A DNA stretch of 64,000 nt, taken from Bidens hawaiensis (Eukaryota > Streptophyta > Magnoliopsida > Asterales > Asteraceae). The notes below the pieces were generated by a model, which was not told the DNA's origin, did no database searches, and worked only from the letters and a program-made list of their open reading frames with translations. The DNA lies in the NCBI GenBank assembly GCA_021521415.1, contig JAIQDT010003804.1, forward strand, positions 124,001 to 188,000, in the 5' to 3' direction. The position numbers and the translations under genes were made by a program. Below are positions 1-11,040 of this stretch, in pieces. The stretch's first letter is position 1. Every line of letters begins with the position of its first letter.

Positions 1-1028
1 AGAGGCTGCTTCATACATGGGCCTCCCTTCATTCTTGGAAAAATTACAGGCTCACTTTTCCACTTATCTTCATCCGCCTCCATCCGCTTAAACTTCTGAT
101 TGGCCCCCCGTGGATCATGTGAACGTTCAAATCTTTGATCTGCTTTCGCGGGGGACCTTTGTCTACGGGAGTTTTGTTCTTCAGTGGACCCTGTCGCACG
201 TTTTTGAGCAGATGGTCAAGTTTTCCGGACTTTATGGCGGACTCGATCTCATTCTTCAAGCTTATGCACTCATTTGTGTCATGTCCGATATCGTCGTGGA
301 ACATGCAGTGCTTGTTCGGATTCAGGTTCACTCGCTTGATCAGCAGTTGAGGTTTCCTGAATTCGATGTTTTCCGTTGTCAGGATTTCGGATGGAGTTTT
401 CTTCAGGGGGGTCCAATGTTGCCGGTCAGATTTTCCCGCTGTTCTATCTTTCTGCTTCTGCCGGATCAGTGATCTGGCATCAAACTGCTTGGAAGAGCTT
501 TCCGAGGGTTGAATTCTTGACCAGATTGAACCCCTCTCTTCCTTTTTCGACTGAGTAGTCCGAGGTTCAGTTTTTGTATGTTGCTTGGGCGCCTCTCGCC
601 CTAACAATTTTTCTGTGGCTGCAAAGACCTTGGCCGCGGACATGATTCCGTCCCAAGTCTGAGCCATGCCATCCCGGCCTGCCAGACATCTGACCATCTC
701 TAGGATCTTTGCATTTACTCGGAACGCTCCTCTTAACATGTCTTCACTGAATCCGCCAATATTCAAGCTTTCGTTGTTGAATCTGGTGATAAAGCTTTCC
801 AGTGATTTATTGTCTCGGCGGACAACACTCAGGATCTCTGACGGATCTCGAGTGTGCTTACGCTGCTGACTGAAATGCTGTGAAAATTTTGCTACCAAGT
901 CGTCCCAGCTTTTGATTTGACCGTCAGGTAGCTTCTGAAACCACTCTCTGGCTGCCCTTGTTAGTGTCAATGCGAACATGTGGCACCAATAGGGTAGCGT
1001 CCATCCGCTTACACCGCCAACTGCTGTG
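1..1028 (-). pseudogene. gag: Tat-lineage Ty3/gypsy gag, C-terminal part
   Basis: Minus-strand Gag of a Tat-type LTR retrotransposon, the particle protein that packages element RNA. The open frame runs from 1028 to 44. It has the retrotransposon-gag core (WCHMFA, REWFQKLP, FSQQRKHTRDP, then FITRFNNESL) and near 300-180 a Tat-type knuckle of form CX2HX4HX4C (CMFHDDIGHDTNEC). It matches the Gag at 39901-41628 residue by residue in these motifs. The N-terminal half lies at 15784-16666, beyond a copia insertion, and the frame resumes exactly when one copy of the target duplication is removed. The pol region would lie left of the window. The stop near 44 follows a segment no longer resembling the Gag-protease linker, so the frame is probably broken there too. 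Confidence 0.85.
1024..1028. repeat. Target site duplication, left copy (CTGTG)
   Basis: CTGTG immediately precedes the first TG of the copia insertion and is repeated at 15779-15783 directly after its last CA. Removing the insertion and one copy restores continuity of the interrupted gag frame, which independently confirms both boundaries. Confidence 0.9.
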
Positions 1029-1533
1029 TGTAAGTGCATGGATTTGGTGTCCGCAGCTGTTCGAATAGGCTAGGGGTAGTTTAGTCTTTACACAATAATG
1101 CATAAAGGCTTATTCGTTAAGAATGTTTAGCGAATGAGGCCTCATTCGTTAGAGACTAGGCTATTCGTTAATGTAAGAGCCCAATCGTTACTACAGTGTA
1201 ACGAATGGAGGCTGATTCGGTAAGGTATACCCATTCGCTAAGGGTGTTTAGCGAATGGGGCTATGGAATGACTTATCCGTTAATGTAGTTAACGAATGAG
1301 AGGTCTCATTCGTTACTACAATATAACGAATGAGTCCATGCCTATATATAAGGCCTTCCATAGCGAAACTGCACAAGAGATCTGTGCCATATTTATGTAT
1401 TGTAACGTTATGCTGCCGGATTCTCTCCAGGCTTAATGTATTGATCTCCATTAACGTATTGAATGAACACGACTTAACGTATCGATTTGCGACTAGATTC
1501 CTGGCTCGTAAACGTTCGTATAACGTTTTCACA
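1029..1533 (+). repeat. LTR-A of the copia insertion (differs from the other LTRs)
   Basis: Starts TGTAAGTGCATGG and ends TTTTCACA, two bases before a TGGTATCAGAGCC primer site. It has its own TATA-like stretch (CTATATATAAGG at 1342-1353) and many ATTCGTTA/TAACGAAT octamers. It resembles LTR-B in size and style but is not the same sequence, so it belongs to a related but different family. The reading frames in it look like chance. Confidence 0.75.
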
Positions 1534-1535
1534 AA

Positions 1536-1548
1536 TGGTATCAGAGCC
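1536..1548 (+). other. Primer binding site next to LTR-A
   Basis: TGGTATCAGAGCC is complementary to the 3' end of plant initiator tRNA-Met, the usual primer for plant copia elements. It lies two bases after LTR-A. Only 25 bp separate it from LTR-B, and they hold a polypurine tract (GAGGGGGAGTTT), so essentially the whole internal region that should follow LTR-A is missing. Confidence 0.85.
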
Positions 1549-1573
1549 GGAGGTTGCTCGACGAGGGGGAGTT

Positions 1574-2075
1574 TGTTGATACATGTTTTGTACGTCTCGG
1601 TCTTTATCAGGGCATTAATGTAATAAGTCTAAAGTATAGGGGTCTTAATGTAAATATGGCTAAATAGGCCATTCGCTCTAATGTAAGTTACATTCTTTAC
1701 CCCATAACGAATGTAACACATTCGTCTAATTGTAAGCTCATTCGTTAACCTAGTTTAATGAATGAGATAACGAATGAGGGTCATTCGCTATCTTTTAAAG
1801 TATAACGAATAAGTATGTTTATTCGTTAAAGTATCTGTAACGAATGATACATTCGTTAAGTGTTAAGTTAACGAATGTGGTCATCCCCTATAAATACCCT
1901 GTAACTTATCATTAATGTAACAGTTCTGATATTTTGCCATTTTCTCTCTAGTTACTTTGCCGTATTGTTCACTCAACATACACACTACACACACATAACG
2001 TATGAAAGCCTAATCGTATAAGAATCAACATGTGTATCGTTGTTATCAAGATCTAGATCTGTACAAGCTCTTTCA
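1574..2075 (+). repeat. LTR-B, upstream copy
   Basis: Starts TGTTGATACATG, ends AGCTCTTTCA, 502 bp. It is about 97% identical by eye to 15290-15778. A TATA box (TATAAATA, 1889-1896) marks the promoter of the element's genomic RNA. Several ATTCGTTA/TAACGAAT octamers lie upstream of the TATA box. Confidence 0.9.
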
Positions 2076-2077
2076 AG

Positions 2078-2090
2078 TGGTATCAGAGCC
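2078..2090 (+). other. Primer binding site next to LTR-B
   Basis: TGGTATCAGAGCC two bases after LTR-B, complementary to initiator tRNA-Met; start point of minus-strand cDNA synthesis. Confidence 0.9.
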
Positions 2091-2369
2091 TAGGGATCTG
2101 ATCTACGATACAATTCGTTGATATAGGTGCTATAAGCGTATTCAATTGATGCATTTCATGATGAATTGCTTGAGTTTTTAAGGTAATTTGGAAATTTGAG
2201 AAACAGAGACTGTTTAAAAAGGAATTGAATCTGTCTGGTAGATGTTTATGAATTCGGACTAGGCTAGTGAGATTAGGATTTGGTTAAGGCTCAGTTGGAT
2301 ACAGGTTTTAGGAGTGTTTGGTGTGATTCAGACGAATTGAAGTTTAAAATTGAAAGTTTGAACTGTTGA

Positions 2370-2880
2370 AGATTCATTCGTTAAGATGAAGACTCATTCG
2401 TTAGGTTGAAGACTGATTCGTTAAAGGATAAACCGCCTATTCGCTAGCTGTTCATTCGTTAAAATTTCAATCTCATTCGTTAACCCGTTTATTCGCTATA
2501 ATCTTATTCGCTAAAACTCTTTCGTTAAGCCACATTCGTGTCCTATTCGCTAAAGTCCATTCATTAAGTCTTGCTCGCTAGGACTCAATTCGTTAAACCA
2601 TCTTTAACGAATATCTAAGTCTTGCTCGCTAGTCTTGCTCGCTAGGAGTAAACCATCTTTAACGAATATCTAAGTCTTGCTCTCTAGTCTTGCTCACTAA
2701 GACTCATTCGTTAAGTAAACCATCTTTAACGAATATCTCATATCTCATTCGTTAAAGTAATCCACTTTTGACAAATATCTCATTCGTTAAAGTAACTCAC
2801 CCTTAATGAATAACTCATTCGTTAAAGTAATTCGTTAATCTTCTTTCTCATTCGTTACTGTGTCCATTCGTGTGAACAGT
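2370..2880 (+). repeat. Octamer array in the copia 5' leader
   Basis: More than a dozen copies of ATTCGTTA, or its complement TAACGAAT, plus near variants (ATTCGCTA, TTGCTCGCTAG), spaced about 15-40 bp apart between the primer site and the gag start. Part of it repeats as longer units (AACCATCTTTAACGAATATC occurs three times at 2597-2740). No coding potential. 2091-2369 has no other recognisable feature. Confidence 0.85.
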
Positions 2881-2941
2881 AGACGGATAACTTTAAAGAT
2901 TTGACAACTTTTTTCATTGAAGTTTGAACAGTTGGTTCATT

Positions 2942-5900
2942 ATGGCTGCACAGAACGCGTCTTACTATGCGTTAGCGTCTCAGAACGTATTACTGCAACA
3001 AATGCTAACCATGGACAATGAGATCGGAAATCATAACAAATGTCCCAAGTTGTTAAAACTGTCGGATTTTGCTCGTTGGGAACCAAGTTTCCGTGCTCAC
3101 TTGGGATCTGTGTATATTAGTAGTGTCTGGTTTCTCGACGATGTATATTCAGCACCATTGATTGGTAATAACAATGCGGGATGGACTCCGAAACCTTTTA
3201 AAGAATATGATACTCAAGAGCTTAAGGATTTTGAAAGTGAAACAAAAGCATACTCAACTCTTACCATGGCTTTACCATAACACATTTTTCATCAATACAG
3301 TATTATCAAAGTCTGTGTTTCTTTGTTCACAACATTGAAAACAAGAAGTTTGGGAAACACTCTTGAAAGCAAAAAGACTCGTGTAAAATTTCAATTTCGA
3401 AATCTTATTTTGATGTAAAATGAAACGGTGGAAGAGATGATTAACCGTTTTAGTCATCTGATTGTTGAGATGTCTAGTGTCGATCTTGAGCCAACAGAAC
3501 AAGAAAAGATCGATACACTAAAGAATGCTCTACCTTCTTCTTATTCGACTTTCTTGTTCGTGTTAAAAGAGAACGGTTTCTTTCAGAACTCTGAACTTAC
3601 AGCTGTGAAATTCATAAACAAGATTGAAGAAAGGGAATTTGATATCAAATGTCAAAATACGTTGAAGGAGAATCAAAACCATCAGTCTTCAACCCAAAAC
3701 CGTTTGCTTTATGGAGGTGCATTGCCAGCAAATAATGCTTCAAGTTTAGTGCCAATCAATGCGTTCTTTGCTCAATCCAAAGAGGATTCTAATGTAAACA
3801 GTCCACCTAATGTATGTTTTATGGCTAGTGGTGCGACTACAAACTCAAATGCTCATGCATCAAGCTTGCCTAAGGTAAATCTGCAAGAAGCTGAACAACA
3901 GTTCGCTTTTATGTGTGCGTTCATGACTTCTTATGAACAGCTAGTTGGAAGTAAGATCGCTAGGAGCGACCTCACAGATGAAGATTATGATCAAATCGAC
4001 CCGGAAGATCTTGAGCTAATAGATTTAAAATGGAACATGGCTATGATCGTTCGTAAAGTCAAAAGGTTTATGCAACGAACAGGAAAAGATCTTCCTACGT
4101 TAACCAAAAGGTCGGGTTTGATAAGCTGAAGGTAAAATGTTATAGTTGCAGGGAATTTGGCCATTTTGCCAAAGAATGTGACAAGCCGAGGAAAGACTAT
4201 TCTGGCTCACGCAATTCTGAACGTTCTTCAGGAAAGAATTCATCTGGTGGGGATAAGAGTAAATCTGTTGTATCTGGTGATCAAGACAAATGTTCTGCTA
4301 CTCAAGCTTTAGTGGTCAATGAAGTAGTTGATTGGTCTCAACGTTTGTTGGGAAATCAAGTAAACGTGGCTATTGTTGAAACAGTGGAGAAATTTGAAGA
4401 TGGCAGCAGTGATAATGTATCGGAGGGAAGTAATTCGTCTGACTCTGAGACTGACACTGATCAAAGTCTGTCGTTTCAAACTGAATCAATCTCTGTGAAA
4501 GCTGAATCTTATGCTTGTATGGCTAAGATTGATGAGGTATGTCACAAATCTCAATCTAATGTATCTGAACCATCATCAAAAGTGAATGATTGTGCTGAAT
4601 GTGCTGTATTAAAAGCCAAACTTGAAACAGCATTAACTCAGAACAATACACTCACAAAAGATCACTTTATGATCAATGAATGCTACAAACAAAAGACAAA
4701 ATTGCTAGAGCAATCAACTTTGAAAATTCAAAAACTGTCTGAAAGCAATCTAAACTAAAGTTCATTGTAAAATTATTGAAGTTGATCAACATTTGAAGGA
4801 GATTCTTCGACTCCGAACCTGTATTTCCAATCTTGAAAACGAAATAATGGAATTGAATAATAAGCTTGGAAAATTTAGAGATTCTTCATTTCTTTTGAAT
4901 GAAATAATTGAGGTTAATCATTCACATAAGAAAAATGGAAAAGCAGGTTTAGGTTACGTCGAAATTCCACCTCCTTTTAAACATGATTACAGTAGCATCC
5001 CTGATGTGGAAAAATTTTCAAATATGTTTACTGATAAATCTGAAAGTGTTGATACAACTGGTCCTGCTCGTGAACCAATTCATATCGAAAGTAAAAAGGT
5101 TTTCACCAAAAACGAATTGGATGGTTCAATCGAGGTGTTGTCTGAACCAGATGTGATTGTCAAAAACAAAGATATTCCAATTGACAATCATATTCTGTGT
5201 GAACCCGAAGATTTTGAACAAGCTGTGTATGGTTCAAAGACTTCGGGTGTTTCTTCAAACACAACAAACGTTCCTAAGGTAATTCCTAAGGAAAAATCTA
5301 ATGTATCTCAATTAGATAAGCCTTCGGTGTCTGATGAGGAGTTGATGCGATTCATTAATCCTCAACTGAAATCATCAAATGGAAAAGTATTTAAATTAAA
5401 GGGTTTGTCAAAAGTGTTTTCTGACAAAGAAGTTCCTTTGAATCTTCTTAAACCTGAAATGATTGAAAGTATATTTCAGGATGACACTTCACAAATGACT
5501 GAACTTGAACAAAAATTTTATCAATAAAAAATTGTTAATGTTCAAGAAAAACCAAAAACTAATGTTTTTAAACCTATCACGTTCATAAAATCGTCAGGAT
5601 TGGAAAATTCTTCGAATTTAACAAATCTTGAATTCTATAAGAAAAGAAAGGGTTTAAAACACGAAACACCGAAGAAAATTACATTTGAGAAACCCAAAGA
5701 TGATATTCATAAATCTTTGCTATCAAAGACTACATGTACTTTGCCACGAAACACTTTGGAATCTCGATTATGTTTCAAATGTGGTGAACGGGGTCATGTT
5801 TCCAAAAAGTGCAAAGCAAAGATTGATGATATCAAAGACTCATCAACTCGAAAGATTCATTCATTATCTAACTTAAAAGAAAATTAAGTTGATGAGTGTG

Positions 5901-6160
5901 TTATAATGTATTCAAATATTAATCTGAAGAAGGTTATTCGGATTGATTCGGATAGAGAAACAACCAAATGTGTTGACCGTGTTCAACCAACTTGTTCAAA
6001 TGTTGATTCGGGAAGAATACGTGATGGATACTTAAAGAAGAAAACTAAGAAAACCATCCCATATTCTCAAGTTCCGAATGTTAGCGTTAATTTAAATGTT
6101 TCTCCTAAAGTATCAAAGGGAGAGCCCAAGACTGAGGCTTGGGCTGCCTTTTTGAACTAA
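2942..6160 (+). pseudogene. gag: Copia Gag, decayed, with two CCHC zinc knuckles
   Basis: Capsid/nucleocapsid protein of the copia element. The likely start is the ATG at 2942, 18 bases after an earlier in-frame ATG. The N-terminal part has the copia Gag core (LSDFARWEPSFRAHL; later VEEMINRFSHLIVEM and the LPSSYSTF region). A first knuckle, CYSCREFGHFAKEC, is at 4138-4179 and a second, CFKCGERGHVSKKC, at 5771-5812. Between them is a long acidic, Asn/Ser-rich and coiled-coil-like stretch, making this Gag about 1000 codons, much longer than Tnt1-type Gags but Sirevirus-like. Damage: stops at 3278 and 3419, a frameshift near 4110, a stop at 4756 with a frame change, and stops at 5525, 5885 and 6158. 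Cannot make a full protein. Confidence 0.8.
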
Positions 6161-6169
6161 TCATTTTAC

Positions 6170-6810
6170 TTGTTTGTGCAGGGTACATCTCGGTCCGTGT
6201 CTAATCACAAATGGATATTGGATAGTGGATGTTCTCGGCATATCACCGACAACCTGGATCTTCTGAATAACATCAAAGATATTCAAGGGGGTTATGTTGC
6301 GTTTGCTGGTAACCAAGGAGGAATTATTACAAAAGAGGGAGAAGTTTCATACGGAAAAGTAACGTTTGAAAAGGTTAATTATTGTGATAAGGTGGATCAT
6401 AATCTGTTGAGCGTGTCACAGATTTGCGATAAGAAATTTACCACCATATTCACCGACAAGGAATGTGTTATTCTTCAACCGGGATACACAATTCCTGAAG
6501 ACATGGTTGTCATGCGATCACCTCGATCAAATGATATTTATGTACTTGACATGAGTTATGATGTACATGTTTTGCCCTCGGCTACTTGCTTTGTATCCAA
6601 AGCGACTGAGAAAGATTCTATTCTCTGGCATAGACGCATGGGACACGTCCACTTACGAAAGATGAACTTTCTAATGTCAAATGATTTAGTGGATGGTGTG
6701 TCACTCAAGAATTTCAAGTTCAATGATCACTGCGTCGCGTGCAAGAAGGGAAAAAAAGAAGAAATCACATCCAAGCAAGTCACTAAACACTATTGTTACT
6801 CCTCTGGAAT
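6170..6810 (+). pseudogene. pol: Copia protease and GAG-pre-integrase domain
   Basis: Aspartic protease with the active-site motif WILDSGCSRHIT (catalytic Asp codon near 6221), followed by the HHCC-type GAG-pre-integrase domain (LWHRRMGHVHLRKM, then CVACKKGKK) that precedes copia integrases. The protease would cut the Gag-Pol polyprotein. The frame follows the Gag frame after the stop at 6158 and is lost by a frameshift near 6810 at the junction to the integrase core. Confidence 0.85.
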
Positions 6811-8098
6811 GACTTCATATGGATCTCTTTGGTCCGGTGAATCATGCTAGCATTGCTGGAGATTTTTACTGTTTAGTAGTAACGGATGATTTCTCACGCT
6901 ACTCATGGGTGTTATTTATGGGATCGAAGGATCAGACTCCTATCTTAATTCAGAATCTTATCACGAAGATCAAATCACTTTATAAACTGAAAGTGAGACG
7001 AATTCGTAGTGATAATGAAACTGAATTTAGGAATATTGTATTGGATTTCTTCTGCATTCAGAAAGGAATTCATCGGGAATTCAGTGCACCTTATGTTCCT
7101 CAACAGAACGGTGTGTCTGAAAGAAAAAATCATACGCTGATTGAAGCTGCACGTACAATGCTTGCTGATTCAAAGCTACCTGTTCAATTCTGGAACGAAG
7201 CTGTGAATACGACATGCTATACACTGATCGCGTTCTAACAGTAAAGAAGCTCAAGAAGACAAGTTACGAGCTTCTGAATAATAGTAAGCCGAACTTAAAG
7301 TATTTAGAACCATTCGGGTGTCCATGTACTGTTTTGAAGAAAGATTTTGGAAAGTTCGATGAGAAAGCTTTTGAGGGTTATTTCTTGGGATACCACTCTC
7401 CGAAGAAGCGGATTTTCAATATTTCTTCGGGTTGTGTGGAAGAATGGTATCACGTTGATTGTCAAAGTTATACGACTCCACCAACTGGTACTAGTCCCGA
7501 TTGGATGTTTGATTACGATTGCTTATTTAATTCGTTTACATCAACATTCGATGAAGTACCTGAAGACCTCATTAGATCTTATTTGGAAGATCAGTCTCTT
7601 CCGAATCCAAGGTTTTCTTCGGTCGATGTAAATGACTCTCCTAATGTATCAGAAACGATGAATGATGTTTCTGAATCTTCCGATGATGCTGATTATGTGG
7701 ATTCATCATCTGTAATGGTAGATGAAGCTCAAGAGACTACCGAGCCAATTCTAATTAGTGATGATTCAATAACTGTCTCTTTAGACACAACGAAGGAGAA
7801 TATCACCAATTTGGGTGATAATGTATCTGTTCCTACAAATCCTTCTTTAAGGATTCATTCACAGCATCCACAGGATCAGATAATTGGTGATGTGAACGAC
7901 GGGGTTCATACAAGGCACCAATTGGCTAATTTATGTGATGATCAAGCTGATTTTAATGTATCTCCTACAAAGGACTCGATAGTTTGTGCTTATGCGGATT
8001 TGCATTCTTCGGGTATTCTCAGTATCGCACAATACACCTGCTTCTTATCACAGATAGAACCGACTAGTGTTGCAATGGCACTCAAGGAACCATCTTAG
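6811..8098 (+). pseudogene. pol: Copia integrase core and C-terminal linker
   Basis: DDE integrase that inserts element cDNA. The catalytic residues are in place: Asp in MDLFGP, Asp in RSDNETEF, and Glu in NGVSERKN with 35 residues between the second Asp and the Glu. The core is in one frame to about 7238; the C-terminal part (YLEPFGCPC, FEGYFLGYHS) continues in another frame from 7214. An acidic, Ser-rich linker of about 200 residues follows and leads to the reverse transcriptase. It ends in a TAG at 8096 where family members have a Trp codon shortly before the RT start, so this stop is a single-base lesion. Confidence 0.85.
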
Positions 8099-9150
8099 GT
8101 TGAAGCTATGCAGGAGGAGTTGCAACAGTTTATAAGACTGGGTGTATGGGACTTAATCGATAAACCCGATCGCGTAAAAAAGGCGATTCCAACTAAATGG
8201 GTTTTTAAGTGCAAAAAGGACGACCGCGGGGTAATCATGAGAAACAAAGCACGATTGGTTGTACTTGGATACAATCAACAAGAAGGCATAGATTACACTG
8301 AAGTATATGCTCCGGTAGCACGACTGGAGGCTATACGAATTTTTCTTGCCTGTGCAGCCTACAAAAATTTTAAGGTTTATCAAATGGACGTGAAATCGGC
8401 ATTTTTGAATGGAGCTATTCATGAGGAAGTGTACGTGAAGCAGCCTCCTGGTTTCGAGGATCCAGACTTTTTCGAGCGTGTTTATCGGTTAAACAAGGCT
8501 CTTTATGGTTTACATCAGGCCCCGAGAGCCTGGTACAGCACGTTGGCTGACCATCTAATTGAAAGTGGGTTCAAGAGAGGAACTGTGGATTGTACATTAT
8601 TCTATAAGAACATGGGTGATGATCTGCTCCTCGTCCAAATCTATGTGGACGATATTATTTTCAGTTCGACAAATGACAGCTTATGTAAAGACTTTGAAAA
8701 GACGATGCTGACAAAATTTGAGATGATTTCGATGGGAGAGATAAGTTTTTTTTTGGGTTTGCAAGTTCACCAGTCTGACACTGGGATCTTTATCCATCAG
8801 ACGAAATATGTGAACGATGTCTTGAGCCGATTCAAGATATCCGATGGCAAAATTCCCTCAACACCACTTCCCGTGGGTCACAATTTATCACCGGATGAAT
8901 TGGAGGATATCGTAGATCCAACCCTATATCGAGCAATGATCGGATCACTTATGTATTTGACTGCATCTCGACCTGATATCATGTTTGCTGTTTTTTTGTG
9001 TGCTAGGTACCAATCGAGTCCCCGAGTGACTCACCTGGCGGCAGTAAAGCGCATCTTACATTATCTGAGGGGAAATCCTGACATCGGGTTATGGTACCCC
9101 AAGGACGATATGTTTGATCTCACTGCCTTTACTGATTCGGACTATGGAGG
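8099..9150 (+). pseudogene. pol: Copia reverse transcriptase (RVT_2)
   Basis: RNA-dependent DNA polymerase that copies the element RNA to cDNA. Family motifs in order: [66 protein letters not shown], and the catalytic YVDD at 8642-8653, then FFLGLQV and [12 protein letters not shown]. This is the longest undamaged stretch of the element's pol (frame open 8099-9196) and the polymerase residues are preserved. The frame shifts near 9150, at the start of RNase H. It shares the frame of the linker before it, interrupted only by the TAG at 8096. Confidence 0.9.
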
Positions 9151-9579
9151 ATGCAAGATCAACTCAAATCTACAACAGCGGGATGTCAATTCCTAGGAAA
9201 CCGGCTTGTTTCCTGGCAGTGTAAGAAGCAGACAACGGTCTCAACTTCAACAGCCGAAGCGGAGTATGTGGCGGCCTCGATTTACTGCTCACAGGTTCTC
9301 TGGATCCAGCAACACTTGCGGGATTACAGTTTGAAGTTTCTTACTACTCCCATTTATATTGATAATTCTACTGCAATTTCAATCACCAAAAATCCGGTTC
9401 ACCATTCGAAAACCAAACATATTAAAATTCGTTATCACTTTATACGTGATTGTTTTGAAAAGAAATTAATATCAATTGATAAAATTCATACGGATTTTCA
9501 AAGGGCAAACCTTTATACTAAGGCATTTGACAAAACACGTTTTCAATATCTGCTAGGTATAAATGGTTTAAATCTTTAA
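9110..9579 (+). pseudogene. pol: Copia RNase H, C-terminal end of pol
   Basis: Degrades the RNA strand of the RNA:DNA hybrid. The N-terminal motif TDSDYGGC is in the RT frame; the rest (SWQCKKQTTVSTSTAEAEYVAA, IYIDNSTAI, HSKTKHIKIRYHFIRDC) is in the next frame, so a frameshift near 9150 splits the domain. In the last motif the usual acidic residue (ADIFTK in relatives) is Asn (ANLYTK), removing a catalytic carboxylate. The frame ends at a TAA at 9577. Confidence 0.85.
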
Positions 9580-11040
9580 AGGATATTCAAAAGCTTGGTT
9601 AAATCATTTTATTTCTTGTTTTCTTTTCGATTTTTGTTGTTTTTAGGGGGAGAAAAATATAAAATCCAAAATATTGTGGTTTCTGTTTGTACAGAGAAAA
9701 TTAAAAACTCCAAAAACATTTAAATATTGAAAAAAATACAAAAACAGTGAAAAATGCTCCTCAAAATGAGTTTTGAAGCAAAAAGGGAAAATGATAGTAT
9801 ATTGACGGGATTGATCTAGTACATGAATAAACTAGATTAAAAATTACCGTAAGGCCAGCAATATGATATGCAAAGATAGGCTTGACAGACTATATAGGAA
9901 CTGATAAGATATAAAGATAATGAATGCTGAACCTAGTGGAATTACATCTTGAAAGATTGATACTATATCTGATTTAAAGAAAAGTCAAAAGTCAAAATGA
10001 TTACTGTGTGTGCAAGCTTTCATTTTTGAAGAAAATTCTACTTTGTTTTTATTTTAGTTTGCAAAGAAATTCAACTTTATTTTTTTCTTTATTTTTATTC
10101 AAATATTGGATCCTCTCCTGCGCGATAAGATTATCCGACCTGAGGGTTAATATTTGGGTATTCTGCTTTATTTTTTTCTTGGTGTTTCGTATAAAATCTT
10201 GGACTTTCTCCGCGCGATAATACGGGATTATCCGAATTGAGGGTTAAGATTTTATGCAACTTTAACTTATTTTTATCTTTTTATTTTGTTGAAATGGAAC
10301 CTTATTTGCGTGTATTCATACCGACCTTAAGGGAAAATTTTAACCTTCTGCTTTATTTTCTTTTTATTATTTTTGTATGAGTCACAGTTAATCAAAATTT
10401 GGAAAATCAAAAGAAAAAAACGTACATGTGATATTCACTGTATAAGAGATAGAAATGTTATATCTGAATGATGGGATCCACATATGGTTTCGTGCCTAAT
10501 TGAACCAAATTAAAGCATATCGTAAAGTTTCCGACAAGTCTGTGAAAAGTTTAAGAGGACAATTATATCTGCAATCATCGTTGGGTTACGCGTATAATAA
10601 TCATCAAAATTGAAGTGTTACTCAGTGATATTTTCGTCAATATGATTCCCTGCTTAACTCATAAAAATATGTACTGCTTTAATAGTGTAGTCGTTTATTG
10701 TTTTTCGTTATTTGTTATTTGAAAATTTCGAAAATCCAAAAAGATTTTTTTCTTTCTTTACAAGTTTAGATTTACCAAGCTAGCGAATAAATTCAAAGGA
10801 AAAAGAAAAAGATTGATCCCCAAAAAGTTTTAAGTTAATCGTGCTTAACGTATTTACAACTGGTATCAGTTGTATTTTTAACGTAAAAATCCGTTTACAT
10901 TAAGTATTACCGATCCTTGGTTGATTAGGTATTTTAAATATATGCGATTAAACCCTAAAAATTGGATTTAATTGATTATTTAATTCATTGTTAAAACCCT
11001 AATTGGCTTTAATATTATTTAATTTCTTAAAAGAGATTTG
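9580..11040 (+). other. Noncoding stretch after copia pol
   Basis: AT-rich sequence with no convincing reading frame. An early polypurine-like tract (TTTTTAGGGGGAGAAAAA, about 9641-9658) lies where most copia elements have their polypurine tract and 3' LTR, yet here 5.6 kb follow. Between about 10085 and 10345 an imperfect unit of roughly 110 bp occurs two to three times, each holding GCGCGATAA, ATTATCCGA and GAGGGTTAA. A TGGTATCAG at about 10861 resembles a primer site by chance or decay. Confidence 0.6.

Noticed and set aside
1248..1623. Two opposite frames in LTR-A
   Set aside because: Span LTR, primer site and polypurine tract; no protein features.
2370..2880. CRISPR-like appearance of regularly spaced octamers
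   Set aside because: Plant nuclear retroelement context, repeats of 8-9 bp in both orientations, irregular spacing, no cas genes.
6150..6182. Possible intron end (CTAATCATTTTACTTGTTTGTGCAG) between gag and protease
   Set aside because: Looks like an acceptor, but no donor was identified and a stop two codons earlier is explained equally well by decay.
10856..10872. TGGTATCAG inside a palindromic ACAAC...GTTGT
   Set aside because: Not next to any LTR end; probably coincidence or a remnant.
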